Assembly (NCBI GenBank): GCA_030220185.1
Contig: JASPKZ010007286.1
Coordinates: forward strand, 620,001 to 684,000
Source: Diploptera punctata
Lineage: Eukaryota; Arthropoda; Insecta; Blattodea; Blaberidae
Direction of reading: 5' to 3'
Length of the DNA stretch: 64,000 bases
Shown: positions 56,025-64,000 of the stretch, piece after piece
Layout of the letters: each line of letters starts with the position of its first letter
Position numbering within the stretch: position 1 is the first letter of the stretch
The notes under the pieces: generated by a model
Told to the model about the DNA's origin: nothing
Database searches by the model: none
Seen by the model: only the letters and a program-made list of their open reading frames with translations
Position numbers and translations under genes: made by a program

Positions 56025-56475
56025 GGTTCTTACCTAGACTCATATAAATTTTCAAGGTCGATCGCGATTTCGAGACTATAACTGTATCATCCTCCGAACT
56101 TTGTTGGAGACTGGTGTTCTGTAGAACGGACAGAAACTCTTCTTCTCCCCTCTGGTGGTGGACCGATGAAACCTCTGGATCAGGTAAAAATTGGCCGCGG
56201 CAATTTACGAAGCTTAGCTAAGTTTTCCTTTGTTTTTCTTATGAACTTCGAAATTCCCGCAAATTTTGACCTGATCCAGAGGTTCATCAGTCCACCAACA
56301 GAGGGAAGAAGAAGAGTTTCTTCCATTCGACAGAACACCAGTCGCCAACAAAGTTCTGAGGATGAGACAGTTATTGTCTCGAAATCGCGATCAACTTAGA
56401 AAATTTATATGAGGAGAGGTAAGAAACATTTAATTTCACCATAAATTAAACCTCGTAGTGATTAATTCCTATAAA
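56025..56475. mobile_element. PLE inverted dimer
   Basis: Minus arm 56025-56200, plus arm 56235-56475 (frame NFEIPANFDLIQRFISPPTE). Ends AAACCTCGTAGTGATTAATT, only 80 bp from RNF8-like exon 4. Confidence 0.8.
56351..56397 (+). ncRNA. Hammerhead-like ribozyme, best example
   Basis: Stem I AAGTT (56351-56355) pairs perfectly with AACTT (56393-56397); CTGAGGA 56356-56362; one extra T; stem II GAGACA/TGTCTC; GAAA 56381-56384; stem III TCGCGA; cleavage TC 56391-56392. The frame reads SSEDETVIVSKSRST then TAG inside the 3' strand of stem I. The minus-arm partner near 56055-56100 has a mutated core (CGGAGGA). Confidence 0.75.
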
Positions 56476-56558
56476 AGTTAAATTAAAAATAAATTGAAGA
56501 TGTTATTTATTGTATACAAAAATATAAAAATATATTTGTAACAAATTTTGATTTTCAG

Positions 56559-56679
56559 CAGAGACTCAGACCAAACTCAGGAAGATGAGACGCAGAAGAA
56601 CAAAGAGGAAAAAATTGACAAAAAATTAAAGGATGAACTTTCAGAAGAAAAGAGAATTGCAGAAGAGAAACTTCTTCAA
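56559..56679 (+). CDS. RNF8: RNF8-like exon 4 (coil start)
   Basis: 121 nt, acceptor AG at 56557-56558, donor GT at 56680. Reads RDSDQTQEDETQKNKEEKID then KKLKDELSEEKRIAEEKLLQ after completing a split codon. Acidic/basic heptad-like composition marks the start of the coiled coil. It exits in phase 0, matching exon 5. Confidence 0.8.
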
Positions 56680-56783
56680 GTATGTTTCATATTGCATTTT
56701 CTACTTTTGAAGTTAAATATAATTTTTATTGCAGTTTTATTTTGTAATAATACAATCTATATATTTTTTTTAGAATTTGCTTA

Positions 56784-56785
<2 letters not shown>

Positions 56786-56846
<61 letters not shown>
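56786..56846. repeat. (TA)n microsatellite
   Basis: Nearly pure TA repeat in RNF8-like intron 4. Confidence 0.9.
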
Positions 56847-56848
<2 letters not shown>

Positions 56849-57019
56849 CATTTTCTATTTAACAATACTCTTAATGGTTTTAATTGCAAGTAAACTTATT
56901 TTTGATTTTACATATTTAAATTCATCATCAACCTTCCGAAAGGAGGACACAATAAGAGGATGATGATGATGACTTCTCACCGAAAGACAAATTTTATGTG
57001 AAGAGAAAAATATACTTAA

Positions 57020-57300
57020 ATTATGTTTAGTCTGTTCATCTTACCTCAATATTAATGTTGATTTGTTGTTGAACATGTTTTGATTATATCATAATCATCG
57101 TCAGCATCTTGCCCAGACTGGTTAGATTTATGTTGGCTTTGGCCAACCACGGGATGGAGCTGACATCAACATCCGGGGTATGCAACATAAATCATACCAA
57201 TCTGGACAAGCTGACGATAAAACAGAATTGTTTTGAAACATGTCCAAGAACAAATCAACATTAATATTGAGGTAAGATGATCAGACTAAAAATAATATAA
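57020..57300. mobile_element. PLE inverted dimer
   Basis: Same subfamily as 34515. Plus motif 57206-57252: CTGACGA 57211-57217, stem II AAAACA/TGTTTT, GAAA 57235-57238, stem III CATG. Minus motif near 57075-57115 has CTGACGA but AAAA for GAAA. Confidence 0.75.
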
Positions 57301-57389
57301 ATTAATTATGCCTATTTCCCTAAAAATGTCATGAGTGGCATGAGACATCTAGTAGGCAACTAAAGTATTGAACTTTTATAGAAAAAAAT

Positions 57390-57598
57390 CACTATGAAGT
57401 TTAATTTAAGATTTATATTAAAATATTTTATACCCCACCTCATACCCAGTCTTCTAATTATGCCAATTTTGAAGCCCGGGGAGCTTCATCAGTGAACAAG
57501 AAATTACTGAAGATGAAGCTGCCCAGGCTTCGAAACCAGTATAATTAGAAAACGGGTATGAGGTGGGGTATAAAATATTTTAATTTAAATCTTCACTA
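57390..57598. mobile_element. PLE hairpin with ribozyme
   Basis: Arms of about 85 bp (ATATTTTATACCCCACCTCA). Duplication ACTAA(A/G)GTATT on both sides. Minus arm core is damaged (AAAA for GAAA). Confidence 0.8.
57502..57546 (+). ncRNA. Hammerhead-like ribozyme, core intact
   Basis: Stem I AATTA (57502-57506) pairs perfectly with TAATT (57542-57546); CTGAAGA 57507-57513; stem II GAAGC/GCTTC; GAAA 57532-57535; minimal stem III CCAG; cleavage TA. Frame reads ITEDEAAQASKPV stop. Confidence 0.7.
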
Positions 57599-57707
57599 AG
57601 GTATTACTTGGATGTCGAAGGTTGTTAATTTTTGTTAGAGACCTCTTTCTGCAGGCTTAAGGTTCTTTTACAAGTCTGAACATCTTGACTCGTGATCCAT
57701 GGCTTAA

Positions 57708-57938
57708 CACTTTGAGTCCTGCAGTGGTACTAGTACCATGGCATTTAAATGACACTGAAGCCAGATAAAATTAAACCCCTCGGCATGCCTGTGCCGGCAG
57801 ATTTACAGGGGTGTTTTTGTGGTTCAGAAAAACACCACTGTACATCTGCTGGCACAGGCATGCCAAGGGATTTAATTTTCAGTGTCATTTAAATGCTGTG
57901 GTACTAGTACCACTAGTACCACTGCAGGACTCAAAGTG
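57708..57938. mobile_element. TTAA-flanked foldback MITE
   Basis: 231 bp, ends CACTTTGAGTCCTGCAGTGG and inverse, whole element nearly palindromic. TTAA at 57704-57707 and 57939-57942. TTAA fits piggyBac or Kolobok mobilisation; no coding. Confidence 0.85.
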
Positions 57939-58049
57939 TTAAAGTCCCTCCCAAAGGACTTGTTTCTTGATTTTTTCATCCTAAAATATCCACTAACCCT
58001 GGTCGGGTTTGAACTCATGACCCTTTCGACTAGAGGCAAGGAATATAAT

Positions 58050-58262
58050 CACTATTGTTTATTTTTTATTTCACTCACCTCATACTTCATAACTCCTAGC
58101 ATACCCAGGGTTTCATCACATCCTTTGTGACATTCTGAATGCTGTGTCACAAAGGATGTGATGAAACCCTGGGTATGCTAGGAGTTATGAAGTATGAGGT
58201 GAGTGAAATAAAAAATAAACAATATTAAAAAACCTCATAGTGTTATTTCCTATCTACATAAC
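58050..58262. mobile_element. PLE hairpin, U3/A8 subfamily
   Basis: Arms of about 85 bp. Minus motif TTCAGAA (58139-58133) keeps U3 and A8 but has lost G5. Duplication AATATAATCACTA at both ends. Confidence 0.8.
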
Positions 58263-58489
58263 TTAATATAATCACTAGTCCACCGCAGCTGACAGATTTA
58301 TTAAACCTTCACGAAGTAACTTTCATTATGGAAGAATCTAATTATCTTAGCATATTGTTGTTTTATTATTTGCTTCACTGGCATCTTTTAAAAGAAATCA
58401 AAATTTATATTTGCTCTAACCTCGACTTCATTATTACCCAGTGTAAGGTATATATATTAATTGGTGTTTCTCGTATAATTTATCATATT

Positions 58490-58560
58490 TATATTATTAT
58501 TATTATTATTATATTATTATTATTATTATTATTGTTGTTGTTGTTGTTATTATCCTATAA
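58490..58560. repeat. (TTA)n/(TTG)n microsatellite
   Basis: Triplet repeats in RNF8-like intron 4; another (ATT)n run at 58788-58835 follows a LINE 3'-end scrap (GAGTGGAAGAGAAGGCCTTA) at 58733. Confidence 0.85.
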
Positions 58561-58877
58561 AATATTGTTTGTACATGAAATTTACATTGCTACATTTAAT
58601 GTATTTTTAACTGTTTATAATTAGTATAGTGTATATCTATATTTGTCAAATATTTATTTGTAATTATATAATTAAAATAACCTCAAAATATAACTTCCTA
58701 AAATTAAATATTATTTATTTGTATTTGTGCTGGTTGAGTGGAAGAGAAGGCCTTATGGCCTTAACTCTGCCAGAATAAGTAAAGCATTATTATTATTGTT
58801 ATTATTATTATTATTATTTTATTATTATTATTATGATTTGTTTATAGTTAAATCATAATGTTTTTATTTATTTTAAG

Positions 58878-59000
58878 GAAAAGAGATTACTTGAGGATAA
58901 GGTAAAAGAAATGCAAATACTTTTAGACGAAAAAGAAAAAAACCAAGAATTGCTCAACAAAAAGCTTCAAGAAAAGGAAAAAGAGAGATTACGAGATTTA
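58878..59000 (+). CDS. RNF8: RNF8-like exon 5 (coiled coil)
   Basis: 41 codons, EKRLLEDKVKEMQILLDEKE and on to KEKERLRDL, between AG at 58876-58877 and a GTAAGT donor at 59001. Glu/Lys/Leu heptads indicate a coiled coil continuous with exons 4 and 6. Phase 0 at both ends. Confidence 0.82.
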
Positions 59001-59079
59001 GTAAGTCAATCAATTTTTATAGTTGCTTTAATTTGTAATGAGTATAACTTTTTTTGATCACTAAAGTACACATCTATGA

Positions 59080-59325
59080 AACTGACGAGTTGAATGGAAT
59101 ATGGGCACAATTAAAACATATGCGTTTTGAGATATTAGCAATTGATATATAACTAATGCATAACATTATTGTTTATTTTAATTGATACAATCAGCTGCTG
59201 AAACCTGCTGTAATTGAGATATTAAAACAAAACTTTTCAAGCTTGACCAACTACAAAATGGCGAGTCCAAAAATGCATTGAATGGAAAAAGGGCAAAACA
59301 TGAGTTATGTCCATACTCCATTCAA
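59080..59325. repeat. Possible MITE in RNF8-like intron 5
   Basis: GAGTTGAATGGAATATGGGC and the inverse-like TCCATACTCCATTCAATTCC bracket about 240 bp. Imperfect; duplication not found. Confidence 0.45.
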
Positions 59326-59495
59326 TTCCTCAATTATAATCTATTAACTGCTCAAGATTTTAACATGTACTCTTCAAAATGCAATTTATTCAGATTATAG
59401 ATTCCTTTATCTTAATTTACTACTTTAATATAATTTACAGAAAACATGCCCTTATATCATAATACTTCCATTTTTGTTCATTTAATTACTTTTAG

Positions 59496-59652
59496 GAACT
59501 GCTGCAGGAGTCAAAAGAAGCCCAAGTTAAAGCCATGATGGAGAATCTTAAGAAAGAAGTAGCAGAGAGGGAAGAAGTTGTTAGAATTCAATTAACAAAA
59601 GAAATTCAAAATTTACAAGATGAAAAAAGTAAACTAGAGAATGACATCAGAG
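59496..59652 (+). CDS. RNF8: RNF8-like exon 6 (coiled coil)
   Basis: 52 codons plus one base: ELLQESKEAQVKAMMENLKK then EVAEREEVVRIQLTKEIQNL and QDEKSKLENDIR. Acceptor AG at 59494-59495, donor GT at 59653. Continues the coiled coil. The single leftover G joins GA at the start of the next exon to give glycine. Confidence 0.82.
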
Positions 59653-60660
59653 GTAATATTGGATTTGCATGTAAAATATTATATTAAGTAAATCTATATA
59701 CTATATGCTATTATTGTGTTAAGAAAGACTCAAAGGTTTACATTTTTTTGTCCTGGTTTTAAAATAGATATATGACAGTTCATACTTTCATGAGAAGGGA
59801 GAGAGAATATGTCTAAATCTCTAGTTTGTAATATGTCTGGATTGTATAAAAAAAGTGAATCGTAAAGTGTTCAAATTTGTCAAAATTGAGATAGATCATA
59901 GTGAAAAAATGGTATAGCAGGATTTTAAAATTATAATAAATATGAAAGTTAAAATTAATAATCTTGTATTTTAAAATTCATTTAATATTTAAATATAACT
60001 TAAATAAAGAAAAAAACATCTAAATAATTCATTGTTGTTTGTTGTTGAATAAAAATGTCTCAGTAACAATTAAAGAAATTGTATTACATAACAGTCTTTC
60101 TTAATAATGTAAATGCAGCCAATACCATTTAGAACTGTGTACGAAAAGGACAAAAAGCTTAAACGCTTACAGCAAGAGAGTATTTTAATGCACATTTGTG
60201 CGCAATTCTACTTATTATTATTAATAATGCTTTTAAAATTGTTTTAAGTCATTGTTGTCAGAATTATAAAGCTTTCTGTTATAACTGCTTAACTTAATAT
60301 TTTTAAATAAAAGTATACTAAACTCTGATGGATGTTGAAACAATTAACTTTTTGATTTAACAAATCAAATTTAAACATTATATTAACCAATAGAATTTAA
60401 ATATAAAATCATGTGATGTAATAATGTTCTTTAAAATTATAACAGAATTACACTGGACATTCAGCATACAGCTTTCATCAAGGATAGAAGCAATAACAGC
60501 TCTCCTGATAAAATGTGATATTTAATACCAGAAGAATAGTTGATTCAAGAAAAGAAAAGAAAATAATTTAATTTTAATTGACGGTGAAGAATAATACCAC
60601 CTATATTTACTTGATCTGCTGGGAAATTAAATAGTAAATAAATTTACAATTATTTCTACA
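59653..60660. other. RNF8-like intron 6, quiet part
   Basis: AT-rich with no recognised element over about 1 kb. Confidence 0.45.
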
Positions 60661-60689
60661 AGAAACAGTTTTCAGTGATTGTGAAGTGT

Positions 60690-61020
60690 TTTCCTATCCT
60701 GTGTACCAACTACCGACCCTAAGACAAGAATCCGGCTCTACCGAAAATAAAACCCAACCTGAACCAGTAATTCTTTTTGGGACACTAATCCTTCAAAATG
60801 TTACTACAACATCGGGCATGAAGAGAGTTAGCTGCTTCAAAACATCGCCACAGCTTGGGAAAGGAATTACTTCTTCAATGGAGACTACAATTATTATGAG
60901 TTACGTATTTTGACTCATCTCATATATGATGTATCGACAATGTCACATAAAAGCAATGGAACTATAGTCTGCAAAAAAAAAATTTAAAATATGAGATGTG
61001 TCAAAATACATAACTTATAA
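60690..61020. mobile_element. Old PLE-like end
   Basis: TTTTGACTCATCTCATATAT and inverse ATATGAGATGTGTCAAAAT form a hairpin at about 60910-61010. The upstream 75-codon frame has no recognised match. Confidence 0.4.
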
Positions 61021-61034
61021 TAATTAAAGGAAAA

Positions 61035-61920
61035 TTCCTCTTTGAGACCAAACAGGCCACACGGCCTAATATTTGCATGGATGATGATGATGATAATAAT
61101 AATAATAATTAAAAGAAACCTCATAGTGTTATTTCCTACAAAAATTAAACATTTTAAAATAAATAATAAACTGTTGGATACAATATTATTTGCTGATGAT
61201 CAAGTAATGATTTCCAGTTCAGAAGATGATCTAAAAGAGCTATTTTTAATTTGGAAAAAATAAGTGCCAATTACAATTAAAAAATTTCAAAGAATAAAAC
61301 TAAAATTTTAGCATTTAAAGGACATGATACCTAAAGAGCAAAAATAGTAATTGATAATAACATTTTAGAGCAGGTGAACAGTTTTAAATATCTAGGTTTC
61401 AATTTATCATATGTTAAAATTGAAGATATTAATGACAAAATAAATAAATTTAATCTAATGTGTGGCACTATTAAAAGAACCCTTAAAAACACAAGAAAAG
61501 AAACAAAAATTAAATTTTATAAAGTAATGGCTGTTCCTGTATTGATGTATGGATCAGAATGTTGGACGATTACTAAAAGACAAGAACAAAGATTGGAAGC
61601 AGCTGAGATGAGATTTTTAAGAAATATAGCAGGATATACTCTGCTGGATAAGAAAAGAAATTAAGATATAAGAAAGGAACTAAATATTTTCAAACTTACA
61701 GACCGAATAATCAAATATAGGAACAACTGGAAAGAACATATTGATAGAATGCCAAAAGGAGGATTTCCAAAATTATTGCTAAATTATAAACGGCACGGAA
61801 GGAGAAATGTTGGTCGCCCACACAGAAGATGATCTGAACAATTTTTAACAATTTAGCTTTCATGAAACCGGAACAAGCCAACAGGCTTAATCCCTGGATG
61901 ATGATGATGATGAATTAAAT
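61035..61920 (+). mobile_element. Non-LTR RT C-terminal fragment
   Basis: Frames: LLDTILFADDQVMISSSEDD (FADD motif), VNSFKYLGFNLSYVKIEDIN, VLMYGSECWTITKRQEQRLE, AAEMRFLRNIAGYTLLDKKR. Ends with a GGCTTAATCCCTGG block and (GAT)n tail. A separate LINE tail, GGCCACACGGCCTAATATTT with (GAT)n, lies at 61040-61100. Confidence 0.8.
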
Positions 61921-62394
61921 GGAGACCATGTTGGAAATAAGACAAAAGATAACGATGATGCACTTGGTTTGTCTAAAATAAATGTGATTTTTTAAAAACA
62001 ATGTTGCTCATGACTTTCAGTATGCCTCTCGTATTGATTAAATAAAATGTTATACCTCACTGTCTAAGATAAAGTCTTCTTAATCAGATTCACTTGATAT
62101 TGGGGATAATGGTTTCTAGAACATTATTGGTGAGAAGATATATTTTGAGGTTTAAAATTTCCAATCATAGTTTTTATTTCATTCATGTTTCTACAAATAC
62201 TATTATACAACGATGTATTCTCCTTTACAACATAAAATGGCACTGGTTTGACCACTGCATTCGTACCTCAACTCCTGCCAATGTTCATCCCTTAGCTCTG
62301 AAGGTCATTGCTTCCAGTACATGTTATATGCATATCATCAACACTTTTGAAATTATATTAAAAAGCACCATTGAGGTTATGTAATAAGATGTTC

Positions 62395-62640
62395 ATTATA
62401 AATTTTTACCTGGTAAGTCAGTCGTCCTCAACTAAATTATTAAACCTCTTCAAGTTATTCCAATAAGGAGGCCTTTTGAAAACAATGCTTCATCTTCTGC
62501 ATTTGAACTGGAACTCAGTTAAAATACAGAAGATGAAACATTGTTTTCGAAAGGCCTTCATATTGGAATAACTTGAAGAAGTTTAATAATTTAGTTGAGG
62601 ACGACTGACTTACCAGGTAAAAATTTTATAATTAACATGT
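62395..62640. mobile_element. PLE inverted dimer, second family
   Basis: Arms of about 100 bp with TTTTTACCTGGTAAGTCAGT and inverse. Plus motif: CAGAAGA (62529-62535), stem II GAAACA/TGTTTTC, GAAA, GGCC; the core has one change (U4 to A). Confidence 0.7.
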
Positions 62641-62674
62641 TATATTTATATATTCTTAAATTTGGGAATTTTTA

Positions 62675-63080
62675 ACATTATGAGGTTCAATTCATAAGAA
62701 TTAAATGAATCGTGATTTCTTCTTACCTCATACTTCTATGTTTTTTTAAACACAGCACTGCAGTATCGGCGACCCATTGTCACCATCGTCAGCTGTTTTC
62801 ACGACTGTCAATTTTTTCTTTTGCCGGTAATTATCCAAACTGCAACAGATGGCAGTTTAGAAAATGATTCATTCAAAAGAACACCAGATGGCAGTTTAGA
62901 AAATAATTCCTTCTAAAGAACACTTGATGGCAGTTTGGATAATTACCGGCAAAAGAAAAAAATTGACAGTCGTGAAAACAGCTGACGATGGTGACAATGG
63001 GTCGCCGATACTGCAGTGCTGTGTTTAAAAAACATAGAAATATGAGGTAAGAAGAAATCACGATTCATTTAATTCTTAAC
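62675..63080. mobile_element. PLE inverted dimer, GATA-core subfamily
   Basis: Arms of about 150 bp around a TTTAGAAAATGATTCATTCA centre. Plus motif 62975-63030: stem I ACAG/CTGT, CTGACGA 62982-62988, stem II GGTGAC/GTCGCC, GATA instead of GAAA. Frame reads VVKTADDGDNGSPILQCCV then stop. Confidence 0.78.
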
Positions 63081-63424
63081 ATCTGTATGCATGATATCAA
63101 TTGTGTTTTTTCATGGTTTTATTTGCATGGTGCAGTATATACACAAAACATCAAGTAGAATGGTTTGGAAAAACCAGATTTCGTGATTGAATCATTGAGA
63201 AAATTTGTGGACATTATTTTAAGATAAATTAAAATGTTTCATACCTCTCTCCTCATAATTAATCTTCTAAGTAGATCACAATTTCATGACCAGTACATCT
63301 TGACGACTGATGTTATGATATTGTTTTATTGGCCTTATCTTTGTGAGGTTACAATTGCTAATATATGGCATTCAAATGAGACCTTGGGCCCTTTCTTTTA
63401 TGAATTAACAAAACAGAATATTTT

Positions 63425-63755
63425 TCTGTTTATTTAACAAGACATTGCCACTGACCATACAATGGATGCACTATGGTTGAAATATGCCATATATTTGTTA
63501 ACAGGATTATAAATAAGGATCTGTAGACTCCTAGCAGCCCAGATCTTATTCCATGTGATTTATATTTATGGGCGCTAAGATAGGGTGCACAGAAATAACC
63601 TTCAAATGTTGAATGAAATTAAAGCTAATATATGAACTGAAATTTGATCAGTTGATATTGGAGAACTCTTGCATGTTAGTAGAAATTTCATAAGAAAACG
63701 AGAAAGATGTGTTTCTGCAAATGGAGTACATTTTCAACACCTATTATAAGCAAGG
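63425..63755 (+). pseudogene. Mariner-class transposase C-terminal remnant
   Basis: Decayed plus-strand frames: SPDLIPCDLYLWALR-like, then LLHVSRNFIRKRERCVSANG VHFQHLL. Typical end of a Tc1/mariner transposase. Several stops; inverted repeats not found. Confidence 0.65.
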
Positions 63756-63941
63756 TTAGTGAACGTATTGAGAACATGAATGAAAGCATTTTATGTCACC
63801 CTGCTTCGCAGAGAGTTGAGGCATGAATGCAGCGTTAAGCTGGTGACTTTTCTGTTATAAAAGAGAATACTGTCCCCGTGTTTTTGTGTTTTTATCCATT
63901 TCTCAAATTCATGATAAATAAACTAATACTTTTCATTGCAG

Positions 63942-64000
63942 GAGAATTGTGTAAAAGACAAGGAGAATCAGCAGAAAATTTAAAACGATTGCGGGAGGAG
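63942..64000 (+). CDS. RNF8: RNF8-like exon 7 (cut by window end)
   Basis: After acceptor AG at 63940-63941 the frame reads (G)ELCKRQGESAENLKRLREE to the last base. Phase fits exon 6 exactly, and composition continues the coil. The exon and the expected RING domain extend beyond the window. Confidence 0.75.

Larger units (their letters stand above)
57320..58290 (+). mobile_element. SINE E interrupted by three insertions
   Basis: SINE E blocks at 57330-57372, 57596-57703, 57943-58050 and 58263-58290 are separated by a PLE hairpin, a TTAA MITE and another PLE hairpin. Confidence 0.65.

Noticed and set aside
56548..56862. 104-codon single ORF as a separate gene
   Set aside because: Its first part is RNF8-like exon 4; the remainder reads through a GT donor into intron and a TA microsatellite.
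60686..60913. 75-codon frame as a host exon
   Set aside because: No fitting splice sites or phase with the RNF8-like exons and it abuts an old PLE-like hairpin.

Overview
This is eukaryotic nuclear DNA, AT-rich, with spliced genes and a very heavy load of transposable elements. An insect is most likely: the repeats include Penelope-like elements (PLEs) with GIY-YIG domains, RTE-type LINEs, Tc1/mariner, piggyBac and tRNA-derived SINEs typical of large insect genomes, and the two host proteins resemble insect/animal orthologues. A hemimetabolous insect such as a cockroach or termite is only an impression. Host genes: two single-copy genes stand head to head around 46.04-47.12 kb. On the minus strand is the 5' part of RalGAPB (Ral GTPase-activating protein subunit beta); six coding exons were located at 45.84-46.06, 42.37-42.57, 26.70-26.87, 24.01-24.24, 19.30-19.56 and 2.89-3.06 kb, and the gene runs off the left edge. 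On the plus strand is an RNF8-like gene with an FHA domain followed by a coiled coil; exons lie at 47.13, 48.16, 51.43, 56.56, 58.88, 59.50 and 63.94 kb, and it runs off the right edge, where the RING domain is expected. Nearly everything else is transposon-filled intron. Repeats: the dominant family is a group of PLEs, present as GIY-YIG/reverse transcriptase fragments and, much more often, as short inverted dimers (left arm minus, right arm plus, ORF 5' side at the centre) with 10-14 bp target duplications. Their 3' ends carry hammerhead-ribozyme-like motifs that overlap the last codons of the PLE ORF in one fixed reading frame. A second group is tRNA-headed SINE-like units that are also arranged as inverted dimers, and once as a six-copy tandem/inverted array inside a single target duplication (21.77-23.49 kb). 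Other elements: one nearly complete RTE-like LINE (13.6-16.9 kb) with several 5'-truncated relatives, one complete mariner-class element with 110 bp inverted repeats (27.8-29.2 kb), a piggyBac remnant (35.8-37.3 kb), three CACTG-ended DNA elements with 3 bp duplications, an LTR fragment pair, and at least five tRNA-derived SINE families. Quality note: five of the coding differences in RalGAPB exons and one in the RNF8-like gene are single-base indels at otherwise well conserved, correctly spliced sites. The assembly therefore probably contains residual indel errors, and broken ORFs in transposons should be read with that in mind.
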